A DNA stretch of 64,000 nucleotides from contig NZ_JAKRMS010000001.1 in NCBI RefSeq assembly GCF_022346185.1, positions 1 through 64,000 of the forward strand, written 5' to 3'. This document shows positions 1-10,375 of this stretch, one piece after another. The notes under the pieces are model-generated. The model had not been told where the DNA came from and made no database searches. It saw nothing but the letters and a program-made list of their open reading frames with translations. The DNA comes from Cellulomonas sp. ACRRI. GTDB lineage: Bacteria > Actinomycetota > Actinomycetes > Actinomycetales > Cellulomonadaceae. A program made the position numbers and the translations under genes. The first letter of the stretch is position 1, and every line of letters begins with the position of its first letter.

Positions 1-124
1 GGAGGTGCCGGACGTCATCGCCCCCAGGGTCGCCCGCGGCGCGCACGGCCGCACCCGGGGCGCCGTGGGCACGGATCCCGGCGACGCGGCCCCGGCGACG
101 TCGCGCAGGGGCGTCCGGCGGTGG

Positions 125-481
125 CGTGACGCGCCGACGCGACCCGTCGGCGACGCCGCGTGGCGTGACGCGTCGGCGTGACCGGCCGGCACCACCGGCC
201 GGCGACACCGCTTGGCGTGACGCGTCGGCGACACCGCTTGGCGTGACGCGTCTGCGTGACCGCCCGGCACGACCGGCCGGCGTGACCGCCCGGCACGACC
301 GGCCGGCGTGACCGGCCGGCACGACCGGCCGGCGTGGCCGCCCGGCACGCCCGGTCGGCGTGACCGCCCGACGTGACCCTCCGGAGTGGCCGGCCTACGT
401 GACCTCGCCGACGTGGCCGCCCGACGCGGCCCCCGTCGGCGTCACCCCGTCGGGCTCACCCCGCTGGGCTCACCCCGCTGG
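125..481. repeat. 13/26-bp tandem repeat array (minisatellite), non-coding
   Basis: From about 125 to 410 the sequence repeats with a period of exactly 26 bp: unit starts fall at 125, 151, 177, 203, 229, 255, 281, 307, 333, 359 and 385. Each unit is two related 13-mers, for example CGTGACCGCCCGG followed by CACGACCGGCCGG. From about 440 to 481 the period changes to 14 bp (GCTCACCCCGCTGG twice, with neighbours), and the array runs into the stop codon of the next gene. 26 is not a multiple of three and the frames carry stops, so this is not a coding repeat. Positions 1-124 hold no gene I can support. Units vary, which suggests an old and drifting array. Confidence 0.85.
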
Positions 482-483
482 GG

Positions 484-822
484 TCACGCCGCGGCCGCCC
501 GGCCCGTCGTCGCCCCGGCGGCGCGGGCGTCGGCCCGCCGGCGCAGGTGCAGCCGGAGCAGCGCGTGCAGCCCGACGTTCAGCCAGGCGCACCCGATCGC
601 GACGGCGACGACGGCGGCGGTCGGCCAGGTCGCGGGCGCGAGGAGCAGCGCGAGCGTCCACGGCAGGCCGAACGGGAGCGTCGCGAGCAGCGCGAGCCCG
701 GCCCCGATGTTCGCGTCGTCGGTGGGCTGCGCGGCGAGCACGACGAGCAGCACCGTGACGAGGGCGGCGGCCACGGCGTGGGCGACGAGCAGGCGGGAGG
801 GGCGGCGTCCGGCGGAGGGCAC
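484..822 (-). CDS. Small membrane protein, SCO4225-like
   Basis: About 112 residues with a GTG start at 822; the next upstream codons lack a better start. The protein has a basic N-terminus, a first hydrophobic segment (about residues 12-30, VAHAVAAALVTVLLVVLA), a short loop with DDANIGAGLA, two further hydrophobic stretches (about 38-60 and 65-85) and an Arg/Ala-rich cytoplasmic tail. The pattern of an early helix, a short polar ANIGAG-type loop and a C-terminal helix resembles the small actinobacterial SCO4225-type membrane proteins, whose role is unknown. It converges on the repeat array and is divergent from the pterin-dehydratase/DinB gene. Function cannot be assigned; the coding call rests on codon pattern and clean hydrophobic segments. 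Confidence 0.6.
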   Translation of the reverse strand: MPSAGRRPSRLLVAHAVAAALVTVLLVVLAAQPTDDANIGAGLALLATLPFGLPWTLALLLAPATWPTAAVVAVAIGCAWLNVGLHALLRLHLRRRADARAAGATTGRAAAA

Positions 823-873
823 GGGGCCATGCTCCCCGGTCGCCGGCCTGGGTGCACCGGCGACGCGCCCGGC

Positions 874-879
874 TACCGT
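874..879 (+). promoter_or_regulatory. -10-like TACCGT, leaderless start
   Basis: TACCGT ends 7 nt before the ATG at 887 and there is no Shine-Dalgarno sequence. The arrangement predicts transcription starting at or next to the start codon. Confidence 0.55.
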
Positions 880-886
880 GAGCCGC

Positions 887-1741
887 ATGGGCGAGCGGAT
901 CACGGCGGAGCGGTTCCGGGCGGGCGACGGGGTCGCGGACTGGCGGGTCGGGCCGGACGGCGCGCACGCGAGGTTCCGGACGGGGTCGTTCGCGGTCGGC
1001 GTCGAGCTCGTCGACGCGATCGGCGAGCTCGCCGACGCCGCCGGCCACCACCCGGACGTCGACCTGCGGTACGCCGCCGTCGCCGTGCGGCTCGTCTCCC
1101 ACGACGTCGCCGGGCTGAGCGAGCGCGACCTCGACCTCGCCCGCCTGATCTCGGCCGCGGCCCGGGAGCTCGACATCCCGGCGGACCCGGTCGCCGACGC
1201 CGCGCCCGCCCTCGACGAGCAGGGCCGCCCCGAGCCCGCGCCGGACGGCGACGAGGTGCAGACCCTGCTCGGCTTCCTCGAGTTCCACCGGGCGACGCTC
1301 GAGTGGAAGACGCGCGGGCTGGACGGCGCGGGCCTGGCGGCCACGGTCGGGGCCTCGACCATGACCCTCGGGGGCCTGCTCAAGCACCTCGCGTACGTCG
1401 AGGACGACTGGTTCTCCCGCGTCGTGCACGGCCGGGACCGGGCCGAGCCGTGGGCGTCCGTCGACTGGGCCGCCGACCGGGACTGGGAGTGGCACTCCGC
1501 CGCGGACGACGCCCCGGACGACCTGCGCGCGCTGTGGCTCTCGGCCGTCGAGCGCTCGCGCGCCGACGTCGCGGTCGCCCTGGCCGCGGGTGGACCGGAC
1601 GCCCCGGCCCGGCGGGCGTGGCCCGACGGGCGCACCCCCACCCTGCGGTGGGTCCTCACCCACATGATCGAGGAGTACGCCCGGCACAACGGGCACGCCG
1701 ACCTGTTGCGCGAGGCCGTGGACGGCGCGGTCGGCGAGTAG
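887..1741 (+). CDS. Pterin-4a-carbinolamine dehydratase-like / DinB (DUF664) fusion protein
   Basis: 284 residues in two domains. Residues 1-100 resemble pterin-4a-carbinolamine dehydratase (DCoH/PhhB): they keep the His-His-Pro motif (H54, H55, P56), the following aromatic/beta strand, and SHDVAGLSERDLDLA with H72, equivalent to the third catalytic histidine. Residues 125-284 are a DinB/DUF664 four-helix domain, with KHLAYVEDDWF (H167) and EYARHNGHADLL (H267, H270), the His-rich pattern of mycothiol-dependent DinB transferases. A proline/alanine linker joins them. The dehydratase normally recycles tetrahydrobiopterin; DinB domains bind a metal and often use thiols. The combined activity is unknown. 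The start was chosen because the frame becomes dehydratase-like exactly here and a -10 hexamer sits 7 nt upstream. Confidence 0.8.
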   Translation: MGERITAERFRAGDGVADWRVGPDGAHARFRTGSFAVGVELVDAIGELADAAGHHPDVDLRYAAVAVRLVSHDVAGLSERDLDLARLISAAARELDIPADPVADAAPALDEQGRPEPAPDGDEVQTLLGFLEFHRATLEWKTRGLDGAGLAATVGASTMTLGGLLKHLAYVEDDWFSRVVHGRDRAEPWASVDWAADRDWEWHSAADDAPDDLRALWLSAVERSRADVAVALAAGGPDAPARRAWPDGRTPTLRWVLTHMIEEYARHNGHADLLREAVDGAVGE

Positions 1742-1837
1742 CGCCGCCGCGCCGTCGGGGACGCGTCCCCGGCGGCACCCCGGCCGCCGGGTCGGGCGCG
1801 CGACACCCCGCGTTCACCCTCGTTCACCCGCGCCGGG

Positions 1838-1843
1838 TACCGT
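1838..1843 (+). promoter_or_regulatory. -10-like TACCGT for the HAD gene
   Basis: TACCGT lies 41 nt before the GTG at 1885. A direct repeat CGTTCACCC lies just upstream (about 1811 and 1821). No good -35 is visible. Confidence 0.35.
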
Positions 1844-1884
1844 CGAGGGCAGACCCGACCGACCGATCCGTGGAGCCGCACGCC

Positions 1885-2565
1885 GTGAACGACGCCCGAC
1901 CCGCCCTGCCCGCCGCCGTCCTCTGGGACATGGACGGCACCCTCGTCAACACCGAGCCGCTCTGGATGGCGGCCGAGACCGAGCTCGTCGAGTCCTGGGG
2001 TGGCACCTGGACCCACGAGGACGGCCTCACCCTCGTCGGCAACCCGATGACGGTCTCGGGCGAGATCCTGCAGGGCCGCGGTGTGGGTCTGCCCGTGGAC
2101 GAGATCGTCGACTTCCTGAACACGCGCGTCGCCGCGGCGGTCGCGCAGACCACGCCGTGGCAGCCGGGCGGCCGGGAGCTGCTCTCCGCGCTGGCGGAGG
2201 CCGGCGTGCCGCAGGCGCTCGTGACGTCGTCCTACCGGGAGCTCGCCGAGCCGTTCGCGCGGGTCGCCGGGGTGTTCGCGACCGTCGTCGCGGGCGACGA
2301 GGTCGAGCGCCCCAAGCCGGACCCGCAGCCCTACCTGCTCGCCGCCGAGCGGCTGGGCGTCGACATCGCCGACTGCGTCGTGGTCGAGGACTCGCCGACG
2401 GGCATCACGTCCGGCGTCGCGTCCGGCGCACGCGTCCTGGCCGTCGAGGTGTTCCGCGAGCTGCCCGACATCGAGGGGCTGAACCGGACCGGGTCGCTCG
2501 CCGACGTGTCCCTGGCGGACTTCGGGCGCATCCGCTCGGGCGCGGTGCTCGACCTGCTCGGCTGA
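1885..2565 (+). CDS. HAD-superfamily hydrolase (beta-phosphoglucomutase-like phosphatase)
   Basis: 226 residues. Haloacid-dehalogenase phosphatase of the beta-phosphoglucomutase-like subclass: motif I DMDGTLVNTEP near residue 14 supplies the Asp nucleophile and the Asp acid/base; motif II is VTSS (about 114); motif III is the Lys of RPKPDPQPYLLA; motif IV is VVVEDSPTGITSG. A helical cap (about 22-85) lies between motifs I and II. Substrates are likely small phosphorylated metabolites and are not predictable. GTG 1885 was chosen because GGAG sits 9 nt upstream; an in-frame GTG at 1870 would add five residues. The gene stands alone, with GC-rich hairpins after the stop. Confidence 0.88.
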   Translation: MNDARPALPAAVLWDMDGTLVNTEPLWMAAETELVESWGGTWTHEDGLTLVGNPMTVSGEILQGRGVGLPVDEIVDFLNTRVAAAVAQTTPWQPGGRELLSALAEAGVPQALVTSSYRELAEPFARVAGVFATVVAGDEVERPKPDPQPYLLAAERLGVDIADCVVVEDSPTGITSGVASGARVLAVEVFRELPDIEGLNRTGSLADVSLADFGRIRSGAVLDLLG

Positions 2566-2620
2566 CCGCCGTCCCGGCGGACGCGTCGCCGCAGGCGGCG
2601 CGCCCCGGGACCCGGGGCCC

Positions 2621-2626
2621 TACCGT
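2621..2626 (+). promoter_or_regulatory. -10-like TACCGT, leaderless start
   Basis: TACCGT ends 6 nt before the ATG at 2633 and no ribosome binding site is present. It lies just after two GC-rich inverted repeats (about 2566-2620) that could end the HAD transcript. Confidence 0.55.
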
Positions 2627-2632
2627 CGTGCC

Positions 2633-3595
2633 ATGACGCGGGGGCGGGACCGGCACTGGGGCGTGCTGGGCGTGCCCTCGAGCCGGGCGGCGCACTGGCC
2701 GGGGCTGGAGCAGGGGCCCGCCGCGCTCCGGGGCGCGGGGCTGGTCGAGGCGCTGGCGGCCGCGGGCGCCTCGGTGGTCGACCACGGCGACCGCGCGGTG
2801 GAGCGGTGGCGGCCCCGCGGGGCGGCCGGCGCCGCCGCGGCGACCGTGCCGCACGACGCCGCGGGGGTGGCGGCGGTGCTCCGGGACGCCCGCGACGCGC
2901 TGGGGGGCGTGCTGGCGACGGGGGAGACGCCGCTGGTGCTCGGGGGCGAGTGCACGCTCGTGATCCCGCTCGTCGCCGCGGCCGTGGCCGTGCACGGCGA
3001 CGTGGGCCTGGTCTACGTCGACGGCGGGCAGGACCTGCAGCTGCCGCCCGACCACCCGGAGGAGCCGATCCTCGACTCGATGGGCGTGGCCCACCTGCTG
3101 GACCTGCCCGGGACCGTGGGCGCGCTCGCCGCCCTGGGCCCGCGTCGGCCGCTGCTCGACCCCGGGGCACTGTGCTTCCTGGGATTCGGGGACGCCGACG
3201 AGGACGTCCGCGGCCTGGTGCCGAGCCTCCGGGTGCCCGCCGCCGAGGTCACCGCCGACCCCGAGGGCGCAGCGTCCCGCGCGCTCGCCGCGGTGACCGG
3301 TCGCCGCTCCCGCGAGCCCGGTGCGGCCGGCGCGGCGGCGGGCCGCCCGTTCCTCGTGCACGTCGACGTGGACGTCCTCGACGCGCTGCTGCTGCCCGGG
3401 GCGGACGTGCCGCAGTACGGCCGCGGTCTCACCCTCGACGTCCTCGTGGCGGTCCTGGAGCCGCTCGTCGCGGACGACCGGTTCGCCGGCCTGACCCTGG
3501 TCGAGTACAACCCGGACCACGACCCGGACGGCACCTCGGCGCGGCGGCTGGTCGCCGCCCTCGCCCCGGTGCTCGCCGCGCGCCGTGAGCCCTGA
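2633..3595 (+). CDS. Arginase/agmatinase-fold protein with altered metal site
   Basis: 320 residues with the order of motifs of the ureohydrolase (arginase) superfamily: an early GVPSS strand, LVLGGECT (104-108) where arginases have GGDHS, YVDGGQD (128-134) where they have DAHxD, and HVDVDVLD (243-250) where they have SxDxDxxD. The aspartates D130, D134, D245 and D247 are retained, but both histidine ligands of the dimanganese site are changed (H to C107, H to G132). It is therefore unlikely to be a standard arginase or agmatinase; it may bind a different metal set or act on another amidine or amide. It converges with the nuclease gene on the minus strand, with 3 nt between the stops. The gene is leaderless by its -10 position. 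Confidence 0.75.
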   Translation: MTRGRDRHWGVLGVPSSRAAHWPGLEQGPAALRGAGLVEALAAAGASVVDHGDRAVERWRPRGAAGAAAATVPHDAAGVAAVLRDARDALGGVLATGETPLVLGGECTLVIPLVAAAVAVHGDVGLVYVDGGQDLQLPPDHPEEPILDSMGVAHLLDLPGTVGALAALGPRRPLLDPGALCFLGFGDADEDVRGLVPSLRVPAAEVTADPEGAASRALAAVTGRRSREPGAAGAAAGRPFLVHVDVDVLDALLLPGADVPQYGRGLTLDVLVAVLEPLVADDRFAGLTLVEYNPDHDPDGTSARRLVAALAPVLAARREP

Positions 3596-3598
3596 CCG

Positions 3599-4513
3599 TC
3601 AGGAGGCCCGCGCCACCGGGACGACCCCGATCGCCCGCTCGACCGCGCCGTCCGGCACCTCCGGCGGCGTGCCGCCCCAGGCGGGGCACACGGCCCGGTG
3701 CGCGCACCAGTCGCACAGCCGGGACTTCCGCGGACGCCACTCGCCGGTGCGCGCGGCCTCCTCGACCTGCGCCCACAGGGACCGCAGCCGCAGCTCGAGC
3801 GTCCGCATCTCCGCCTCCGAGGGCGCGTGCCGCAGGATCTGCCCGTCGCCCAGGTAGACGAGCTGCAGGAGCTTGGGGAGCACGCCCCGCTCGCGCCACA
3901 GCACGTACGCGTAGAACCGCATCTGGAACAGCGCGGACCCCTCGAACCCGGGGTTCGGCGACTTCCCGGTCTTGTAGTCGACGACCCGCAGGGCCCCGTC
4001 CGGCGCCACGTCGATGCGGTCGACGATCCCGCGGAGCTGCGGTCCGTCCTCCATGAGGGTCTTCACCGCCAGCTCCCGGTCGCCCGGCTGCAGCCGGTTC
4101 GGGTCCTCCAGGGTGAAGTAGGTGTCGAGCAGCAGCCGCGCGCTGCCGAGCCACGCCTCGCGCTCGTCGTCCGTGGCGAACATCGTCACGACCTCGGGCG
4201 ACCGCTCCAGCAGCGCGTCCCACGCGGCCGGCACCAGCTGGTGCGCGGCGGCGGGCGTGCGCTCGCCGAGGGGCAGGTCGTACAGCCGCTCCAGCACGGT
4301 GTGCACGAGCGTGCCGCGGGCGGCCGCCAGGCTGGGCGGCTCGGGCAGCTTGTCGACCACGCGGAACCGGAAGAGCAGCGGGCACTGCTGGAAGTCGTTG
4401 GCGCGCGAGGGCGACAGACCCGGGACCCGCGGCTCGGGCGCGGCCTCGACGTCGCCGGCGTCGGCGCCGTCGGCGGACACGGGGGCGAGCAGCTGCGGGT
4501 CGGTGGTCGTCAC
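3599..4513 (-). CDS. RecB/Cas4-like PD-(D/E)XK nuclease with Fe-S cluster cysteines
   Basis: 304 residues. PD-(D/E)XK nuclease of the actinobacterial RecB-family exonuclease group: GTLVHTVLE (H71), IVDRID (D165/D168) and VVDYKTGK (D179, K181) form the catalytic core. Four cysteines (C44 in FQQCP, then C267, C270 and C276 in CDWCAHRAVC) match the Fe-S cluster that pins the nuclease domain in AddB and Cas4. It probably trims or resects DNA; no helicase or CRISPR partner is next to it. The GTG at 4513 is the last start before the conserved region and has TACGCT 7 nt upstream on its strand, so it is leaderless. About 30 residues of poorly conserved N-terminus precede the core. Confidence 0.85.
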   Translation of the reverse strand: MTTTDPQLLAPVSADGADAGDVEAAPEPRVPGLSPSRANDFQQCPLLFRFRVVDKLPEPPSLAAARGTLVHTVLERLYDLPLGERTPAAAHQLVPAAWDALLERSPEVVTMFATDDEREAWLGSARLLLDTYFTLEDPNRLQPGDRELAVKTLMEDGPQLRGIVDRIDVAPDGALRVVDYKTGKSPNPGFEGSALFQMRFYAYVLWRERGVLPKLLQLVYLGDGQILRHAPSEAEMRTLELRLRSLWAQVEEAARTGEWRPRKSRLCDWCAHRAVCPAWGGTPPEVPDGAVERAIGVVPVARAS

Positions 4514-4520
4514 GGTGACG

Positions 4521-4526
4521 AGCGTA
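4521..4526 (-). promoter_or_regulatory. -10-like TACGCT, leaderless nuclease start
   Basis: On the minus strand TACGCT ends 7 nt before GTG 4513. It is divergent from the M50 promoter about 105 bp away. Confidence 0.5.
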
Positions 4527-4629
4527 GGCGCCACCACCGACACGCCCGCTCTCCCCACGCCCGCGCCCGGGCCGGCCCCGCGCCGCCGGCCCGCGCCGCC
4601 CCGCGCCCGCTCCGCACGGTCCGGGCACG

Positions 4630-6894
<2,265 letters not shown>

Positions 6895-6997
6895 CCCGCG
6901 ACCGGCCCGGCGAGCCGCCCCGGGCCGCGGCGCGGCAGGTCCCGGCGACGCCCGGGCGACGCCCCCGCCGCGCCCCGGCGAGGCGCCGCCGCTGCGA

Positions 6998-7017
6998 TTG
7001 ACACGTGTGGTTAGGGT
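6998..7017 (+). promoter_or_regulatory. Putative arc promoter region
   Basis: A perfect TTGACA (6998-7003), rare in such GC-rich DNA, is followed by TAGGGT (7012-7017). The 8-bp spacing is too short for both to serve one sigma factor, so one of them may be chance or each may belong to a different promoter. The likely leader is about 50 nt, with GGAGG at 7062-7066. Confidence 0.35.
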
Positions 7018-7073
7018 TCCCCCACGACAGCCCCACAGCGCCGTGAGGTCGACCCGCGATCGGAGGTACCGCG

Positions 7074-8702
7074 ATGACGGAACCGACAGCACGCGACCTG
7101 CAGCGCGAGCTCGCGCTCCTGGCCGCCAAGAACGAGCGCATGTCCGACGCGCTCGTGGCCGCGCGCGACCAGATCATCGAGCTCAAGCGCCAGATCGACG
7201 ACCTCGCGAAGCCGCCGGGCACGTTCGCGACCTTCCTGACCGCGCGCGAGGACGGCACGGTGGACGTGGTGTCCTCCGGCCGCAAGATGCACGTCGGCGC
7301 GAGCCCGGCGATCGACGTGCACCGGCTGCGGCCCGGCCAGGAGGTCATGCTCAACGAGGCGCTCACGGTCGTCGAGGCGGGCGGCTACGAGCAGGTCGGC
7401 GAGCTGGTCACGGTCAAGGAGCTGATCGGCCGGGACCGCGCCCTGGTCGTGGGCCGCGGCGACGAGGAGCGGGTCGTGCGCCTCGCCGGCCAGGTGCTGG
7501 ACGGCTCGGTGCGCGTCGGGGACGCCCTGACCGTCGAGGCGCGCAGCGGCTTCGTCTTCGAGCGGGTGCCGCGGGCGGAGGTCGAGGACCTCGTGCTCGA
7601 GGAGGTGCCGGACATCGACTACACCGACATCGGCGGCCTGGGCCCGCAGATCGAGCAGATCCGCGACGCCGTCGAGCTGCCGTTCCTGCACCCGGACCTG
7701 TTCCGGGAGCACGGCCTCAAGCCGCCCAAGGGCGTCCTGCTGTACGGCCCGCCGGGGTGCGGCAAGACGCTCATCGCCAAGGCCGTCGCGCACTCGCTCG
7801 CCGCGACCTCCGCCCGCGCGCGCGGCGAGGAGGTCACGGAGGCCAAGTCCTACTTCCTCAACGTCAAGGGCCCCGAGCTGCTCAACAAGTACGTCGGCGA
7901 GACCGAGCGGCACATCCGGCTGATCTTCGCCCGCGCCCGGGAGAAGGCGTCGCAGGGTCACCCCGTCGTCGTCTTCTTCGACGAGATGGAGTCGCTGTTC
8001 CGTACCCGCGGGACCGGCGTGTCGAGCGACGTGGAGACGACGATCGTCCCGCAGCTCCTCGCCGAGATCGACGGCGTGGAGCGGCTGGAGAACGTCATCG
8101 TCATCGGCGCCTCCAACCGCGAGGACATGATCGACCCGGCGATCCTGCGGCCCGGCCGGCTCGACGTGAAGATCAAGATCGAGCGCCCCGACGCCGAGGG
8201 CGCCCGCGAGATCTTCGCCAAGTACCTGACGCCGGACCTGCCGATCCACGCCGACGACCTCGCCGAGCACCACGGCTCCACCGCCGCGGCGGTGGACGCG
8301 ATGATCGCGCGGGCCGTCGAGCGGATGTACTCCGAGAACGAGGAGAACCGGTTCCTCGAGGTGACCTACGCCAGCGGAGACAAGGAGGTCCTGTACTTCA
8401 AGGACTTCAACTCCGGCGCGATGATCCAGAACGTCGTCGACCGCGCGAAGAAGTCGGCGATCAAGGACCTCCTCGCGACCGGCCAGCGCGGCCTGCGCGT
8501 CGAGCACGTGCTCACGGCGTGCGTCGACGAGTTCAAGGAGAACGAGGACCTGCCGAACACCACCAACCCCGACGACTGGGCGCGCATCTCCGGCAAGAAG
8601 GGGGAGCGCATCGTGTTCATCCGCACGATCGTCCAGGACAAGAAGGGCGAGGAGGCCTCGCGCCGGATCGAGAACATCACGAGCACGGGGCAGTACCTGT
8701 AG
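7074..8702 (+). CDS. arc: Proteasome-associated AAA+ ATPase ARC (Mpa)
   Basis: 542 residues. Hexameric unfoldase that binds pupylated proteins and threads them into the 20S proteasome. The N-terminal coiled coil (about 8-46) recruits Pup; tandem OB domains follow (about 50-170); the AAA+ module has Walker A GPPGCGKT (225-232), pore-loop region NKYVGETE (271-278) and Walker B VVFFDE (about 299-304). The last residues, GQYL, carry the tail that docks into alpha-ring pockets and opens the proteasome gate. GGAGG lies 7 nt upstream of the ATG. Unlike in most relatives, it is separated from dop and pup by three unrelated genes. Confidence 0.97.
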   Translation: MTEPTARDLQRELALLAAKNERMSDALVAARDQIIELKRQIDDLAKPPGTFATFLTAREDGTVDVVSSGRKMHVGASPAIDVHRLRPGQEVMLNEALTVVEAGGYEQVGELVTVKELIGRDRALVVGRGDEERVVRLAGQVLDGSVRVGDALTVEARSGFVFERVPRAEVEDLVLEEVPDIDYTDIGGLGPQIEQIRDAVELPFLHPDLFREHGLKPPKGVLLYGPPGCGKTLIAKAVAHSLAATSARARGEEVTEAKSYFLNVKGPELLNKYVGETERHIRLIFARAREKASQGHPVVVFFDEMESLFRTRGTGVSSDVETTIVPQLLAEIDGVERLENVIVIGASNREDMIDPAILRPGRLDVKIKIERPDAEGAREIFAKYLTPDLPIHADDLAEHHGSTAAAVDAMIARAVERMYSENEENRFLEVTYASGDKEVLYFKDFNSGAMIQNVVDRAKKSAIKDLLATGQRGLRVEHVLTACVDEFKENEDLPNTTNPDDWARISGKKGERIVFIRTIVQDKKGEEASRRIENITSTGQYL

Positions 8703-8738
8703 CGGCCCGCCGCCGCACCTCGCGCACGCACCGACCCG

Positions 8739-8766
8739 GGCCCGCCGTCGACTCAGACGGCGGGCC
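8739..8766 (+). terminator. Hairpin after arc
   Basis: Perfect 11-bp stem GGCCCGCCGTC / GACGGCGGGCC with a 6-nt loop. There is no T-tract, as is usual for terminators in this GC range. Confidence 0.6.
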
Positions 8767-8855
8767 TGGCTCGTGCACAGGGACCCCACAGCGCCGCGCG
8801 GCTTGATGGACGGACCCGGTTCACCGGGCGTTCATCCCCGACCCGCGAGGTGCCC

Positions 8856-9542
8856 ATGCCTGCCGCCGTCCTGTTCGCCGCCGATCTCGTCGCGATCGCC
8901 GTCCTGACCTTCGCCCTGTACTTCCCCCGGCACCGCCGGCGCGACCTCGTCGTCGCGTTCCTCGGCGTCAACGTCGGCGTCCTGGCCGTCGCGGGCGCCC
9001 TGTCGACCAGCACGGTCGGCGCGGGCCTCGGCCTGGGGCTGTTCGGCGTGCTGTCGATCATCCGGCTGCGGTCGTCCGAGATCGACCAGCGCGAGGTGGC
9101 GTACTACTTCGCGGCCCTGGCGCTGGGGCTCATCGGCGGGCTCGGCTCGTCGCTCGGCGCGCTGGCCCTCGCGCTCATGGCGATGGTCCTCGCGGCCCTG
9201 TACGTCGGCGACCACCCGCGGCTGCTGCGCGGCTACCGGCAGCAGGTCGTCGTGGTCGACCGCGCCTTCGGCGACCACGCCGCGCTCGTCGCGCACCTCG
9301 AGCAGCTGCTCGGCGCCCGGGTGCACGGCGCGACCGTGCAGCGGCTCGACCTGGTGGACGACACGACCGTCGTGGACGTGCGGTACGCCGCCGCGCCTGC
9401 GGGGTCGCGAGTCGGGCCGGACCCGCGGCTGGTCGTGCCCGGCGAGCGTGCCGCCTCGGCCGCGGTGGCCGCCGCGCCCACCGGCCCCGCCCACCCGGCC
9501 GGCCCCGCCGCCGCACCGACCCTCTCCGGGGTCGCGCGATGA
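8856..9542 (+). CDS. DUF4956 membrane protein
   Basis: 228 residues. The N-terminal half has about four membrane helices (roughly 4-23, 30-50, 52-70 and 83-117) with the sequence SIIRLRSSEIDQREVAYYFAALALGLI between helices, which matches DUF4956. The C-terminal half is a soluble domain (about 125-195) followed by an Ala/Pro-rich tail. DUF4956 proteins are of unknown function but recur beside VTC-type polyphosphate polymerase-like proteins and CotH or Cthe_2159 surface proteins, as here. The ATG at 8856 follows GAGG with 5-nt spacing; an in-frame GTG at 8850 would overlap that site. It overlaps the next gene by 4 nt (ATGA), so the two are translationally coupled. Confidence 0.85.
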   Translation: MPAAVLFAADLVAIAVLTFALYFPRHRRRDLVVAFLGVNVGVLAVAGALSTSTVGAGLGLGLFGVLSIIRLRSSEIDQREVAYYFAALALGLIGGLGSSLGALALALMAMVLAALYVGDHPRLLRGYRQQVVVVDRAFGDHAALVAHLEQLLGARVHGATVQRLDLVDDTTVVDVRYAAAPAGSRVGPDPRLVVPGERAASAAVAAAPTGPAHPAGPAAAPTLSGVAR

Positions 9543-10324
9543 CCGCCGTCGCCGCCGCGCCGCACCTCGCCGACGTCGGTCACCTGCCCGCGATCGGCCT
9601 CGACGAGCTCCAGGAGACCGCCGCCCTGCAGACCCGCGTCGACCGCAAGTACGTCCTGCCGCTCGCAGCCGTGCCCGACCTCGTCGCCGCCCTGCCCGCC
9701 GGTGCCCGCCGCCTGGTCATCGGCGACCGGGACGCCTTCGGGTACGAGTCGGTGTACTTCGACACCCCGGGCCTCGACGCGTTCCACCTCGCCGCCGGGC
9801 GCCGGCGCCGGCGGTACAAGGTCCGCACCCGCACCTACACCGACACCGGCGGCTGCTGGCTCGAGGTGAAGACCCGCGGCCCGCGCGGCACCACCGTCAA
9901 GGACCGGCGCGAGCACGACGTCCGAGAGCGGGCCGAGGTCGGCGACGCGCTCGGCTTCGTCGTGGACACCCTGCGCGCCCACGGTGTGCACCTGCCGGAC
10001 GCGGCAGCCGGCGACGAGCTGCTGCTGGCCCCGACCCTGACCACGCAGTACCACCGCAGGACCCTGTACCTGCCGGACGGCGCGCGCCTCACCGTCGACA
10101 CCGGGCTGGAGTGGATCGGCGCCCGGTCCGCTGCCGCCGTCCCCGAGCACGCCGTGGTCGAGACCAAGAGCGTCGGCGGGGCGTCCGTCGCCGACCGCGC
10201 GCTCTGGGCCCTCGGCCACCGGCCCAGCCGCATCTCCAAGTACGCCACCGGCCTGGTCGTCCTCGACCCGGCCCTCGGCGGCCGGCCGTGGCGGCGCACC
10301 CTGCGCCGCTCGCTCGCCGTCTGA
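9539..10324 (+). CDS. VTC-type triphosphate tunnel domain protein (polyphosphate polymerase-like)
   Basis: 261 residues. The motifs fit the VTC / triphosphate tunnel metalloenzyme fold: VDRKYVLP near residue 32, GYESVYFDTP near 65, the basic strand RRRRYKVRTRTY (about 83-95) and WLEVKTRG, then YHRRTLYL and AVVETKS. The alternating Lys/Arg and Glu residues line the tunnel that binds triphosphate and metal in this family. Eukaryotic VTC4 makes polyphosphate; bacterial members are mostly uncharacterised. It is cytoplasmic and coupled to the DUF4956 membrane protein by an ATGA overlap, so the pair probably acts at the membrane. Confidence 0.85.
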   Translation: MTAVAAAPHLADVGHLPAIGLDELQETAALQTRVDRKYVLPLAAVPDLVAALPAGARRLVIGDRDAFGYESVYFDTPGLDAFHLAAGRRRRRYKVRTRTYTDTGGCWLEVKTRGPRGTTVKDRREHDVRERAEVGDALGFVVDTLRAHGVHLPDAAAGDELLLAPTLTTQYHRRTLYLPDGARLTVDTGLEWIGARSAAAVPEHAVVETKSVGGASVADRALWALGHRPSRISKYATGLVVLDPALGGRPWRRTLRRSLAV

Positions 10325-10375
10325 TCCCGCGGCGCGCACCCCGCGCCGATCCCCACCCCACGAAGGGCTCCCACC

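Noticed and set aside
2-181. Possible 3' end of a gene entering from the left edge
   Set aside because: One frame stays open to a TGA at 179-181 but runs into the repeat array and shows no recognisable domain; too little to call.
125-410. CRISPR-like array
   Set aside because: The 26-bp units follow each other without spacers and diverge gradually; no cas genes are near. It is a minisatellite.
6998-7017. TTGACA with TAGGGT as one promoter for arc
   Set aside because: The 8-bp spacing is incompatible with a -35/-10 pair; kept only as a low-confidence promoter region.
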